Source: Acheta domesticus (lineage: Eukaryota > Arthropoda > Insecta > Orthoptera > Gryllidae). Taken from it: DNA of 64,000 bases. The position numbers and the translations under genes were made by a program. Position 1 is the first letter of the stretch, and each line of letters begins with the position of its first letter. The notes beneath the pieces were generated by a model. That model was not told where the DNA came from. It worked only from the letters and a program-made list of their open reading frames with translations, and searched no databases. The DNA is taken from positions 39,115,221-39,179,220 of the forward strand of contig JAHLJT010009419.1 in NCBI GenBank assembly GCA_031308135.1, given 5' to 3'. This document shows, piece after piece, positions 1 through 13,200 of the stretch.

Positions 1-945
1 TATTTTATATTTTTATTCATCATCAGATGCATACTGTGATGTGTTTTGGTGCAGGTAAATTTGGGCAAATATACTAGCAGTAACTACAGATGACCAGTTC
101 CCTTATGCATCCGTACAATGTTACTTTCCCCTTCTACCGTGTCAAACCATTATTTCACATCGCATCATCAGTCTTCCTAAAGAACAAGAACCATTAACGT
201 CCCACATTCTCTGGTATTCGGTTCATATCTTATTTTCACTTTTAAACTCAACTTCTATCCGGTTATTTTTTCTCTTAGACAGTAGAAGCAATTATGTCAC
301 ATTTGAGAGCTGCAGAATCATTTTCAAATTAAGAAGGACTTTTGTTGCTCTTTTTAAACGTTCATTTGCATTTGAGGCTACGCCAGTTGTCTTGTTTCTT
401 TCGCCGGCTTCCGTCGCGTCCTTTTATTTGCCTCCTCTCCCTGTTTATCTGGGGCATGGAGTTGAAATGGAGTGCAGACGTTTTATAACTTCCAGCGAAA
501 AGCGAGTAGGCGTCTGGGACACGCCCCCTCGCCCGCTGCACGCGCGCAGCGGGGAGTGGGGAGCGGGGAGCGAGGGCGGGGAGTGGACCGCTCCGTCGTC
601 TGTCGGCCAGCGGGGGGTCCAGCTCGGCCTCACAGGAAGTTGCTTAGCTGCTGTACGTAATCGAGGGGTCCCCAAACTGCTGCCCCGGACTGGCCAGCAG
701 AACTCCTTGCCTTGGAAACTAAAACTGAAAGCAAACCGTACAAATATATTGTTAATACAATAATTATTATTATATTTATTATTTCTCTCTACTTACATCT
801 TCCTGGTGTTACAATAATCATTTAGATCCAATTTAAAGCATGATCACATTTTAGAATTAAAATTGAGAGGAATTGGGAAGTTACCTTTTGTTCGCGAATA
901 GGCCGTGTCGGACCACGCATACCTGCACCCATGAAGGTTGATTGG
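1..945. other. AT-rich intergenic sequence, no gene seen
   Basis: No coding segment, RNA gene or recognisable transposon is visible. A short GC-rich, CpG-bearing patch lies at about 515-620 (repeats of GGGGAG and GAGCG). Open frames through it carry no protein family signature. Confidence 0.6.
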
Positions 946-947
946 AC

Positions 948-989
<42 letters not shown>

Positions 990-1090
990 TATACACCAAC
1001 ACACCCATGCCCGAGGCGGGACTCGAACCCGCGATCCTTTCGTCGGAGATCGCCACGGCACTATTGCCTTCGCGATCTCGACCATATTTA
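946..1090 (-). repeat. tRNA-derived SINE-like fragment with (CA)n tail
   Basis: Read on the minus strand, a Pol III B-box-like motif (GGTTCGAGTCCCGCC) lies at about 1018-1034. It is followed by a short unique stretch and then a (TG)n run, seen on the plus strand as about 19 CA units at 948-987. A tRNA-like head ending in a simple repeat is typical of SINEs. The A box is degenerate and the sequence does not fold into a full cloverleaf, so I do not call a tRNA gene. Its body does not match the larger SINE family found elsewhere in the window. Confidence 0.5.
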
Positions 1091-1373
1091 TTATTGTTAT
1101 TATTATTATTGTTATTATACAAATATCGGCCATCTAGGACCACGCTATACGTTATCCTCAGAGGCCAAGACGGAGAGAATAACGTGTTTTTATTCATTAT
1201 GAGGATCAACTTTTTCGTGTGTAACCATTGATTAAACAAGGTTGTCAACCTTGAGTTATGAATTACGTATGAAATGATAGAATGATGAATGATGAACGGG
1301 CAATTACAAATACCGCCATGCGTACGCAAATTTGAACCTGCAGCCTCCTCGGCCGGCTCGTAATATTACTATT

Positions 1374-1392
1374 ATGATTATGATTATTATTA

Positions 1393-1433
<41 letters not shown>

Positions 1434-1445
1434 GTTGTTATTATT
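1374..1445. repeat. (TTA)n microsatellite
   Basis: Long run of TTA/ATT triplets with a few interruptions. A shorter ATT-rich run lies at 1086-1120. A degenerate B-box-like sequence on the minus strand lies next to it at about 1328-1345. Confidence 0.85.
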
Positions 1446-1849
1446 GATTATAGATGATAGGTTATTTTTAAAAGCCTACAGGATCCTGAAGAGAAAGTTT
1501 GCTTTAAAAACAAGATCTCTGTTTCATTGTTCCCCGGTCAACATGTGCTTATCAAATAAAATAGTTAAAATTCCACTCCATAAGCATGCAAAAAACTAAT
1601 TTCATACTCACCCATTCACCACTACATACAAAATCTTTAAATGGCTCTCCTGAAAAAAAAATAGTAAAAAGGTTTTAGAACAGACTGGTTCTCACCCATT
1701 GATACAGAAAATCATTTTAACTTCTTTTATAACTGAACAGCATTTATAGTTTTGCCTTGTTCTATCGCCAACGCTAGATGAATATTTTTCAACAACACTG
1801 GAGGATGGGCCATTCGAGGATGAGTGATCAGCTCATCGTTGGCACCCTA

Positions 1850-2090
1850 AGGATTGGGAATGGGAACAGGAAAGGAAAGGCAAGATTGCGCTCGATCCGT
1901 GGCGCTTATTCTATGGTGCTGCTCCGGCATTCGCCTGGACGTGATCAAGGAAACTTCAGAATCTACTGATCAGAGTAGTCGACCTACGACATCGACCCCG
2001 GCAGGCGCTACAAACTCGCTGACGTATCACGCAAATTTCCGGCACCCTGCGGGGATCGACCCAACGATCTCCTATACCCTACTGCGCTCG
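1850..2090 (-). mobile_element. Degraded copy of the ~500-bp SINE (minus strand)
   Basis: Shares the order of landmarks seen in better copies of the family, read on the minus strand. These are a tRNA-like head with a GGTCGATCCC-type B box near 2050, a segment matching CTGATCAG near 1965, the ATCACGTCC / CGAATGCCGGAGCA block near 1925, and the GATCG...CTTTCCTT block near 1880. It is strongly diverged and its 3' half is missing. Confidence 0.5.
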
Positions 2091-2109
2091 AACCTCAAGG
2101 CTCAACGTT

Positions 2110-3774
2110 CATCGCTACCGGTGTTTGTACTTCATCCAGCACTAAAAACAACAATCAAAATAACTTGGTACTTCATCAAACAATGGTTGGTATTTCATCC
2201 AACAATCAAAATAATAAAAACATTAATTGAAAGTTTCAGTACACTCAAAATTACACGAAAAATAAAATAGTAAACAATACAAAACAAAACAAAAAACACC
2301 TTCGTGCTATATCTAATTTTATTGCAACAGTACAGGCATTTGTTCACTTGCCAATTGACATTTCCACTTCTTTCCCAACTTAATTTCAATGTTATTACTC
2401 AATCTTAAAGATGACTGCTGGATTTCGCCAGCCTGCAATCGGATCCCCACAGATTGTGTGCGTCCAAGAGTTATGGTTATTGTTTCATGACCGAGTCCCC
2501 GTCTCCATTTCAATCTTGTAATAATTTTGTAATAAATGTAAATATAATTAAATTTAAATAAGAATACAATTAATACTGTGAGAGATAATGCTAGAATAAT
2601 AGCATACGAGTACGTATACTAGAAGCTGACATATTTTTAGAGATGCAATTAACTTTTACATCAACTTGCTTGCCTGATTTACGATAATTCAATGATTATG
2701 CAATAGTGCAAAGTAATAAGAAATTCGCTCTTCCTTTTACATTGAGTACTAGTGCAAACAAAAAAAGTAAAAGAGAAAAATGCGCGGAAACAATACTCAT
2801 AAGAAAAAAGATATAATTCATGGACAGTGTTTCGAGTTCCTAATTACATAGCATTGTTGTGGCTAGAGCCTCTTCAAACGAAGCCACTCAGCAGCGTTTC
2901 CAAATAGGCGCTTCTGCGGATAAAGAATTTGTTTAAGTGGAGGTATTTACTCGAGCGGCGCAATGGCGCTATTGTGTCGCTAACCGCCCCCCCCCCCGAC
3001 TCCAGCTGTGCTGACGTGCTTCCGTGCCATCGCCTGCGGAACACTAGTCTAAGCGCAGCCTTCACAGTAGGCCGCTCAGAATCGCCACTGAGCGTGTTTA
3101 TTGTCTCCTATATTATTTCAGTAGTATACCATCCTAAAGAAAGAGAATTTCACGGAGACGTGACGTTCTTTGACTTTAAAAATATAAAGGATTTGTTTAA
3201 AACGCGTCTAAATATTTATGTAAAATGCAACCCGTAACGCACGTCAGAAATATTTTAATCTACATCGTTAAATAAGTCATAAACGAAGGTTCTAGAGTCT
3301 TAAAAACTAAACTTTCAGGCCAATGGCCTCAAAGAAACATGCCTCACACTGTAATCTACAGGATGAGATCATCTTGACCATTCTATTACATTTTTGCTGA
3401 TTCGATGCTTCTCGATTCTACCCCACCTGTTCAGAGCCTGTATAACTTACAACTGTATGTGAAATTAGTAATTACTTGATATTCTATGCGATTGAATTAC
3501 ACGGGTGTACCTCTTTGCTCTATAATAATGTTAAATAAGAATAGTTTATATTCACAAGGATGTTTTATATTGTTATCAATTACAAAATGATATATAGAAA
3601 TGACGGAGTGACGGAGGATAAGAGGGTTTTGAAGAAAAAAAATATATATTACAGGCTTAATATGGAAATGGAAAAATAAGGAAGAGGTTGGGTACAGCAT
3701 GCGAGAGTTCTCGCACGGGTACGCTAGTTCTAACATATTGACTACCCACATCGGGCCTCACGAATTCTTCCTTC
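2110..3774. other. Intergenic sequence without identified gene
   Basis: AT-rich sequence. A GC-rich patch at 2,870-3,085 contains an 11-base C run near 2,990 and resembles transposon-end or CpG sequence, but I could not pair termini. No supported gene. Confidence 0.5.
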
Positions 3775-4085
3775 CCCACGCTTTGATACCTCTACACGGG
3801 AGCTTCTACGGTTCGAGTCTCGACTCTGGCAGGATTTTCAACACTAGCTACATAGCTAGGTAGCGTTCAGTCACTGTCTGGAGGAGAATTCTAGCGGCTG
3901 GCTGCTCTGGTCAGTAGTTTCCGTGGTATCTCCGATCAACACCTGGCGAATGCTGGAGCAATACTCTAACAAATGGGCCACGGGCCGCGCACGATCTTTC
4001 CTTCCTCTTCCTTGTTTTATCCTCCCCCGTTCTGTACACTTAAATGCATTACACTCCCACACATTCCGGGAGAATAATACTGGAA
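3775..4085 (+). mobile_element. tRNA-derived SINE copy, 3' truncated (plus)
   Basis: A B-box-like GGTTCGAGTCTCG at 3810-3822 is followed by the family hallmarks in order. These are GGCAGGATTTTC, CTAGCTACATAGCTAGG, GAGAATTCTAGCGGCTGG, a CTCTGGTCAGTAG block, TCCGATCAACACC, GGCGAATGCTGGAGCA, GGGCCACGGGCCGCGCACGATCTTTCC and a pyrimidine-rich stretch. The copy stops around 4,085, before the GGCGCCGGATCTC segment that marks the 3' part of the family. Confidence 0.75.
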
Positions 4086-4339
4086 TCATCAATCAAAAAT
4101 TCACCCTGCGTTGTGTGGCGTTACTTGGTAGCTGTGTGTGAAGGGAACTAGTGCTCCTCAGTGGGGCTGCCAAGTAGCTCGGTATCAAGACGGTCATTTC
4201 TCACCTCGAGACCCATTTAGTGGTCTCGGGGAGCCCGCAGATGATCACAACTTACTCTAATCTCTGGCACCTGTTGGAGAATTTTCTTGAGCAAAGTAGA
4301 GGAGTAGGATATTGCAAGGAAAGGGGATCAGGATATCAC

Positions 4340-4500
4340 TCGTCCATAGGATGAGAATGAAGGCGGGACTGAGAAGGAAGAATCGTTCACGATCCGTGGC
4401 CCGTTGACAGAGGAACTACTCCAGTACCCACCTGAAATTGATCGGAGATAACCCTGAAAACGCCCGGTCGAGGCAACTGGCCTCCCAAATTTTCATTCGT
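4340..4500 (-). mobile_element. Diverged SINE fragment (minus)
   Basis: Contains the minus-strand form of the SINE middle section: AAGAATCGTTCACGATCCG, GGAACTACTCCAGTA and GATCGGAGATAACC. It matches the central ~150 bp of the family with many substitutions. Confidence 0.55.
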
Positions 4501-6227
4501 TGAAATTTTTTGAACCAGCTATTTATCGGATGTCGAGAATTCTAGTAGATTTAATAAATAATGGGACTACAATCACCTCCCAGAATCGGAAGCTTGTTTT
4601 GCCATCTCATAACTATTTACGCTAATGAAGCTGGCATGAATACTAGATACATTGATAAATTCATGAGATTATCGTTCGATAAAAAATAAGTAAAACAACT
4701 GCTCTAGAGAACATTTCGTTACAAAGAAAAGTTGCATTTTAATACATGCTAATAACTTAATGATCTTTATTATACTATATACGCTTCCATTTTATAATAA
4801 TAGTATTAGTAATTTAATAATAATAGTTTTTCATAATTTAATGTTTTATTGATTAAGCAAAACGTGTGTTTTTAAACAGTACCCGAAAAGTTATCTTGGT
4901 AGTTATTGCAAAATTCAAGTCTCCTACCACCGATGAAATGAACTAAACGAGAGACCTCGTGCTAATAATGAAGGCAATCTTTAATTGTTAAATATAATAA
5001 ACTGCTTAATGTCAGACAGATCAAGTCGTCAATGAAACGAAATCTCACAGATGAAAAATTTCGTTAAGCATTCCAACTGTGGAGGAGCTTAAAGCGCCAG
5101 AAAAGTCTTTCCTCACCGAGCCGAATCAGGATCTCTTATTAAACATTACATTTTTGTTCGTTGCAACCAGATCCTTGGGAAACAAGTGGAGGGAACAACA
5201 CTTCTAACATCTGTTATATTGTGGTGAGTGCGCAATTTAAGTTGTAATTTGTTACAAGCTGCAGTTCTGCTTCCAGCATACTTTCTGTGACATTCTCTCG
5301 TCAGCCGCTGTCGAGACACTTTCCAGACGCACTGTAGAACTCCCCATACACACTAACCCTCCAATTGCATCACCCGTTTTTGCCTCTTCGCGCTGTTCGG
5401 TAAACTATAGAAATTATCACTCTCTGTAGTGTTTAATAATTCACTCAATTAACCTTGTCTAATTATGCAGTACCAGAATCTGTACGCTATAAATAGAGAG
5501 TGAGAGGAGAGTCCCATTAGGCAGAATCGAAGTCGCATCAGTTGCAAATGATGTATTCTCATTAGGGGGCAGAACTTGTAATATGATATGATAGATGTAT
5601 TTAAATATATATGTTACATATTACTGGCATCCCCAATAAAACAATTTATTTTGTAATTACTCATATTTATTACATAAGTGGAAAGAAAGGATGCCTGCCA
5701 TTAAATCATTGGCTTTTACTATATTAAAAATACTATCGTATTACACTTGTTAATTCACATATAAAATATTTATATTCAATGATGGAAATAAAGTGGATAC
5801 CGAATTTTATTACTTTAATATTCTCCATGGTCATTACTAATGGAATTTGAAACCAAACTCATCACTAAATGCTCAAGGATAATTAATTCCGCGCCTACTA
5901 ATTATTTTATTAGCAGATATTTCATACATTGTTCGGTTTTCATAAACCACAATTACGATATACTGTAAGTTGTGAAATATTTTATCTGACCATTTACTAA
6001 TCAGGTGTAGCACAATATTAATCATAGTATTTACTGGGAGATTATTCGTTTACTGGGAGGTTATTGAAAATGATCTCTTCAAGTATTGTAACTTGCAGAT
6101 GTTAGTAAGAACAGATGAAGATATAATTTTGTTACTGAAATGAAATTAAGTTTTCTAAACCTATTTTATAAGATATTGTTATTGCTAACTCCATATAAAT
6201 CTATTGTGACACAACTATTTTTTCTCG

Positions 6228-6271
6228 TGACGTGTACATGACGTGTACATGACATGTACTTGACGTGTACA
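6228..6271. repeat. 11-bp tandem repeat, four copies
   Basis: The unit TGACGTGTACA occurs four times in a row, the third copy carrying two changes (TGACATGTACT). Confidence 0.85.
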
Positions 6272-6552
6272 TCGAAAATTAATAAATGTATATCGATAAT
6301 TCATTTGCATGAGATTGTACAGGAAGTAGTCTATAATGTTCAGAAAAATAGTGAATGATTAGGCAAGCAAATGGAGTCAATAATGTGTCCAACTCAAAGA
6401 TGCAGAAAGTCAATCACTTGTAAATGTAGATCTGCTCAATTACACATAAACAGCTATTTCATTAAAAAACTTTAGTACTTATAAAACCTTTAAGAAAATG
6501 AAATTTAAGATTAGTGTTAGAAATTCAGTTTGACCCATCTTTCTACAAGACT

Positions 6553-6800
6553 CAGTGTTTATTTCGGGGGGGATCATCGTCGATTTTTGTTAAATAATAA
6601 ACATACTTTTTATTATATTGCATATTATTTATGTACTTTACATATGAGACAATACAATATTATTATCTAAATAATTAAATAATTGAAATATAAATAAATA
6701 TTTAAATTATTTGTGTCAAATAAAGGAAGATACACGAAAAAATTTAGACCTTTTGGGAGGGGCTAAGGCCCCCATGCCCCCCCCCTGAAAACCGCCAGTG
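6553..6800. mobile_element. Possible hAT-like non-autonomous element
   Basis: One end starts CAGTG and soon reaches a run of Gs. The other end, read in reverse complement, starts CACTGGCGG and also reaches a G run. The interior is AT-rich. CAGTG-type ends are typical of hAT elements, but the termini match poorly and I find no 8-bp target duplication, so this is tentative. Confidence 0.3.
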
Positions 6801-7524
6801 AATCAGATATTCCGCGTCAAGGCAAGAGAGTCTAGAAAAATAAAAATACTAAGTTACATTCTAGAAATTAAGGATTTCTGCTAATGTTTTATTGGGTAAT
6901 AATATTGGATGAAAAGAAAGCAAATAGCAACCATTATATTAGAAAAGAACTCAAATAATGATCTGATGAGAAACCCATGTATTTGGAGAGTTCATGAAGG
7001 ATGGTTTAGAAACCGAAATGATATTTTTGTGATATTTTGAGTGATAGTTCAAACAAGAGCCCCAACAAGTCGGTCGTTTGCGTTCAATTGTCAAAACCGC
7101 GCAAAAAAGCATCCAAATAACTTTATTGTGTGATCCTCATTTTGAATCCTATTGAGGTTTGTTCTTTTGTGTTCAAGAGACGCCGCATTGGGTGCTATGT
7201 TTGGTGCCCCCTGGTTTCATGCGAACCGTGGCCCTGAGGCAATCGCGATTACCACGTCCTCTTTGTCACGGCACTCACATTTGACTGCCCCAAGCAGAGC
7301 GAAAGGTGTTTGACCAAAAAAAAAACTCGTTTGACATGCGTCGCGTATACGCAGCACAGAAGTCAATTACCTCTATCTAGATATTTCCGCTGTGGACACA
7401 AGTAAATTTCCGTTAAACTTTTCATTCAGTATTTCCTCTGTGGTTTCAAGGTTTCGTCTGTCAGGAAAGTAGTATTTCTTCCTAACGTATACCAAATACA
7501 TTACTTCAAAGGTTATTAAACCGG

Positions 7525-7705
7525 CTGAATTAGCTTCAAAGCCAGCATTGCCGCTGGCTCTGCAGGGACTCTGACTGGGAGGTCCTAGATTTCAATTCAC
7601 AACGGTAGGGAGAAATCTAGCGGCCGCCTTCTGTGATCGGTAGTTTTCCATCGTCACTTCAATCAATACCAGGGGAATGCTGGAGCGGAACCCTGGCATT
7701 ACATT
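7525..7705 (+). mobile_element. 5' part of a diverged SINE copy (plus)
   Basis: A decayed tRNA-like head (GGCTGAATTAGCTTC... to GGTCCTAGATTTCAATTC) is followed by the family body: GAAATCTAGCGGCCG, TGATCGGTAGTTTTCC, TCAATCAATACC and GGGAATGCTGGAGCGG. It ends abruptly near 7,705. Confidence 0.6.
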
Positions 7706-9705
7706 ATACACGTTATATTATACGTGTTAGCGGAGCTTGAATGTTTTTCATTGGAATAGCTTAAGAACTGATAATAATGGATTTTTAAGTGAGTTTTGTT
7801 GCAATGACTGCACTTACTTTTTTAATAAAGCCACCCAACTATTAAGAGAATTAACATATGCAACTATTGACACAAATCATATAAAAAACACCACAAATCT
7901 GCATTAGGGAGTACAAAGATGAATATAATCAAATCATTTCATTTAAGCCAGCACCCAAGATAATGATATTTAAAGCAGATTTTGTAATCCTTTGCTTCTC
8001 CTTTACTTGGACATTGTTGACCTCAAAATAGTTGGAAGTTGTCCCAAAAGATAAAAAGCGACTAAATAAAAAGACTTCAAACAGGAACTTCAAATTGAAG
8101 TTGTCCGCTCATATTAATTACGCAAAGAGAACGTGACGTGGAAGAGTATACAATTAAATGCCAATCGTGGAGAGACGACAGGAAATGGAGTCGTCCTCAC
8201 GTAATCAAATGCGCTTGCGCTTGGCCTCAGGCAAAAGCGCCCAGGTTGGTGCCCACTCCGTGCGCGAAACAACGGAAAACGTCGAATTTGGGTCCATGCA
8301 ACCTTGAAACTTGCATTAGGCGCCTTCAGGAGTCTTCAGATAGTATGTTCACTGTTCTGGCCTACAACTATCATTGTCCGAAATCGCATTATCAAAGATA
8401 TTAATCGCAAAATCTAATAGATCGTCATGAGAGCTGAAGCAATAGATATCATAGCAATAGTAAAGAACAGAACAGGAATTTGTGGAAACCAGAAGTAATC
8501 ATGGGCTCATTGAAAAGAAGTCATCACAGCTAGAATTGAATTTGAATAGGAAAGAGAGTGTCATTATGCCATATGAAAGTGGTTCATGATAAGTAGTAAT
8601 TTGAATAAACAAATATTGGTTGAAATTCATGGAACGAAGAAAGAACTAATGAAATATAGTTTCGTTTCCCAGTTATGAACAAGTACCATATAATCAGATA
8701 ATTTTTCTATTTCAAAAACCATGTTCCGAGAACTCAACGAACTAACATACTTCACTTTATATGTTACACTGCGATTTCGCAGAACCCCATACCAATAAGT
8801 GGTTCTAATTTTTCCAGCTCCATTCGCGTTTCACTGAGCTCGACGAGCTGAATTGAAAGGCAGAGAAAGAAGCGGACTAAGGACGACGAGGGTAAGTGGA
8901 AAAGGCTCGTATGTAAGGGTCGATTAATTCTGAACAGACTAAACACGTGCTTAGGAACCCCTAGGGCCCCAAATGACTTCTAAATAATATTTTATAAGGT
9001 ATAATAATAGTTTAAAAATCGGTATTTTGAGTGGGAGAACAAAGAAACAATTTTACTTCCATTCTTGGACAGCTCTAATAGTTGTTCACGCATAAGTTTA
9101 GAGAAAACCTCTTACATGGCAAACTGATCGGAATAGGGTAAATTATCTAACTAAAATTTATTTATTTTAATTCTGCATATTTTAACGGAATACCATGGCT
9201 AAATTAAGAACATTTGATGCAGTTTAATTCCAAAATAACAAGCTTTCCTTACTCTACCAGCTCATTACAATACTAGACAAAACTAATAAATTAAAAGGAA
9301 CATTTGAACTTTTTCTCTTTCATTTTCTTCACATACGAAAACTAACGAGTTATCTTCCAAGATTTATTATACGCGTATAATAAGAATATTATATATTAAG
9401 CAAGATACGTAGTCCTTCTTTGTACTCATGAGAGAGCCGATCGGGGTACAATCTGCTGTGACTTTTTTGAGGAGGGAGGAATGGGTGAAAAGATGAACTA
9501 TAGTCGGCAACTAAGAAGTCAGGAAGTCAAAGGTTGAAGCAAGATTGAGATGCATGCCAAGAAGAGGGAAAAGCGCGAGAACGGGCGAAGTATTGACCAA
9601 AGGTTGGGACGAGGACTGCGGCGCCGAAGAAGAAACAGCAAGCGAGAGGAATAGTGAGGAAAGGAAAGCAAAATGGGAGTGAGGGAACGAGTGGAAGTGG
9701 TTGAT
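7706..9705. other. Intergenic sequence, no gene seen
   Basis: The longest open frame, 8,138-8,404, encodes a Cys/Arg-rich peptide with no recognisable domain. A purine-rich stretch lies at 9,540-9,690. Confidence 0.5.
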
Positions 9706-9708
9706 TGG

Positions 9709-10237
9709 TGGATTATTTCATGTTTATGGACACGTCAACTGCCATGGCTATTCGTCCCTTAAGCGTAGTGCATGCGAGTGTTATCCCGGTTTACTTCATC
9801 CCCCGCTGGGTGGTGAGATCCATCGCCGACTTGCATGTCGGCTTGTGGGATTTTCCTTAACCTTGAATCTCCCTCCAGCGGGGCACCGCCCCAGCCAGGA
9901 CAATCTCTAAGCTCCCGATTACTCTCCCGTGGACATGCATGGAAGTGTGTAAGTAAGAGGTGAGCATAGGACAAGGAATAGGAAGGAAAGATCGCACACA
10001 GTACGTGGCCCGTGTGGTAAAGTACTACTCCGGTATTCGCATGGTGTTGATCGGAGAAACCACGAAAAAATACCGATCAGAACAACCGGCCGCTGAAATT
10101 CTGACAGCAGCGAACTCGACCCAGCTATTTAGCTAGAATCGAAAATCCTGCCACCATCAGGACTCGAACCCCAGCACCTCCCGGTCAGAGGCACTGCAGT
10201 GACATCAGTCAATGCCCTGAGCCACCTCAGCCGGTGG
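9709..10237 (-). mobile_element. Near-complete SINE copy (minus)
   Basis: On the minus strand the element starts with a tRNA-like head. The A box TGAGGTGGCTCAGGGCA lies near 10,212-10,230 and the B box GGGGTTCGAGTCC near 10,158-10,172. The conserved body follows to the 3' segment CCACCCAGCGGGGGATG, then ATGCACTAC and a tail rich in AATCAA near 9,710. It is about 530 bp and one of the best copies for deriving the family consensus. Confidence 0.8.
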
Positions 10238-13200
10238 CAACGAGCGAGAGTTCCCAGGGTTACTTAATGACGGAGAAGGGGGTCGCAGGGCGGCGGTGCG
10301 TGTGAGTTACGCGGAACAGAGTCTTCGCTTTCCTTGTGCGCGCGGCACTCCACCCCCGTAACTCACGCACACCCCTCTCGCGTGCTCTCTCTATCCTCCC
10401 TGTGCACGTGTGCCGCGGAGTTGGTGATTAAAGGTGTGGAACGCAGGCAGTGAATTTGCGGTGGAGTGCTCCCCTTTAGCGCGAATTCATTTCCTTCGTG
10501 GAAGAGAACAGTGGAACATCTTTTTTTTTCTAGAGGAGGAAGAGAATTTCTATTAATTAAAAGGTAATCCGTGGATTAAAATCAATGTTCATATTTCAAT
10601 GAAAAAATTCACGATTACATTGAGTACTTTTTGTTTTATGTAAAAGCACAAAGCATCATTCATATGAGTTTCCTCCAAATAACGTTTACATGAAAAAGTA
10701 CGCAAACACAAAATAAATGTTGATTTATTGTTCTTATTTACCTATAAATCTGCCAATTTAATGTAAAGTTTATAAAAGAAGAATAGGAGATTGAGTCGGG
10801 TATCTACGAGTATTTGTCTGGATTCCTTAGACACTGCCGGGAGCAGATGTTGCAATCAAAATGCGAGTGGGATAAAAGTTGAAGTGAAAGAGGTTTCTCT
10901 GTTGTATAAAATATATTTTCATAAAATATCGTTATGTTTGCAAATAAACACAAAATTGAAGTTTCTTCTCTGTGTGAAAAATCCTAATGCAGTGTGGTTT
11001 TTAGTACTTTTACAAAAAAATCTTTTTTTGCATTCAGTTTTCCTTTAAATTAGAAAGTCAGTTCAAGTATGGAATAACACGTTAGATAATAATATTCTGT
11101 TTGAAAGCTGCGAGCGGCATTCAGGAGCTGGAGTTCGTAGACATCATAGCACTTTCCAGAATTTCTTCATCACCCTCTCCAATCTGTCTGTATATCTGCT
11201 TGTATAACATGTGGAATAAAGACTCCAGGAGTGTTTTGCCCGTTTCTTCATCCATGTCCCTACCTGCCATTCACCTGTCACTTGGTATTAACAAGGAAAG
11301 TGACATCTTATCTGAATATACAACTAAAATATATAAAGTGCTTGTAAATTTAGTGTAACGAGCCGGAAGTGCGAAGCGCGTTTCTCGAAGCTACAATTAA
11401 ACCAAGGAAGAATTGGTACTGCTTCTACTTGATAAAATCCGCTTAGTGTAAAAGCTAGATAATAAAGTTATTGTTCATATATAAAATGAAAATTCCATTT
11501 TGTTATGAATATTCTCTGCATTTGAAAACTGTCACTGCCAGATTTGGTTAATGGTTCTTTGTCAACGGGCTATACAAATATGTTGAATGAAAATTCAGCT
11601 ATAGGTTTAGTTGTAAATATTCATTCAAAATATTTCGAATTGATGAACGTTTTCGGTTTTACAACAATTGCACATTCGTCATAAATAGTTTGTGTTAACT
11701 GTTTTGTATTTTTCTCTTTCAAAGATATGTAATATGCTCAAAAGATATATTAATAAATAGCTATATGCTAGTGTATGTTTTCTATAATTTCAATAATTAA
11801 CTATTCTTCATTGAATGTTGATTTTTAAACTTTTATTATTTGTTATTACTCAATTACATTTATTTTTCAAATATATTTTAAATTTTAGATCGAAAAATAC
11901 AATCATTATTTCAAAAAAGAATATTGTGTACATTGAACTATTCGTAATTCTAGAAGTAATACTGAAATACAGTCTGACAAGTCACTGCCGTTACTGGAAC
12001 CAATACGATCACGTTGCATTGGAGCAAGTTAATTTGCTCGGAAGTAATTGCAATAACCCAATTCTAGAATTATTGTGTGATGAAATTGTATTATAGTTCC
12101 AATCTGTTTCAGTGTATCACGCATACGATGAAATAATCTTCGAATGTGTAAGTCCGGCAGATAAATCGTGGCTGGTCTTAATTTAAGATCAAATTATTTC
12201 ATTTGTGTCGCTGCACAGTCCATGCAAAATTACATACTGGAATGTTATTACGATGCACTCACCGATGTCACGCAAACAGCATTAATCTTAGGTTTTCACT
12301 TAATGTTAGTACTGTTACCAATCTACTTTGAAAGTAAGAGGAAATAATTGTGTTTTCAGTTCATATTGAACTTGTTTCATAGATCGCGTTTTCGGCAAAG
12401 TGTACTTCGTTCGATCAGTTATTCTCTGACGAACATATTTTCTTAAGGTATATGTCTCCTCAAAGCAAAAATGTCTTATAAATCTAGATTTAGCTCTTAA
12501 TTTTATGACTTTAATGTAGATGTACATCCAGGAAATCTAAAATAACACCCCAAATTTTTTCATAAAATTTATATTTTGAGTTATAATAGTTTTTACAGTG
12601 TTTCACTTGTGTCACAATATCTCAATTAATATTTAATATATTTCCATAATTATTTTTCCAGAAGAGAGAGAAATACCTCCTGCATTACGTAAACCTCAAT
12701 GTTTTGTAAGAAGTAAAATATTAAAGAGTAAAAAAATTCTAAATTAAAAAAGAATATTTTGTATTTCTTTTATTTTCTTCTGAAAGCGTCCCTTCAAATA
12801 TTGCATGGTGCAAAGTTATATTAATTCACATAAAAATGTGAAAAATACCTGTAAAATATGGCAAGACTCATTTAAATATTTCTATTAGTTCCTGATTTAT
12901 GATGCATTTTGTTCATCGCTATGCAAGAAAAATGAACTATTCAGGAGAAGTAATGGAAAGTTGCATACCTATAGTGCCCCTGCAGCATATGTTACACCTT
13001 CTCCTTACATTTTTTTGTCTTCCCGCCTCCTTTTTCTTACTCACAAGTACTTTCTCTGATGTTTCTGTTGAATAGCTAGTGTTTGATTTTAATTTGCAAT
13101 TACTAGTTGCAATTACAAGCGGCGTTGACAGATCCAGGGGCCGTGGCAGCGACGTCTTGAAAACAATATATTGTATCTCCGAAAATATTGCAGATAGGAA

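Larger units (their letters stand above)
4505..7520. other. AT-rich intergenic sequence
   Basis: No gene seen. It includes a short 11-bp tandem repeat and one possible DNA-transposon remnant, both listed separately. Confidence 0.55.

Noticed and set aside
5488..5543. TATAAATA followed by a TCAGTT initiator-like motif
   Set aside because: Spacing of about 50 bp is too long for a core promoter and no gene follows.
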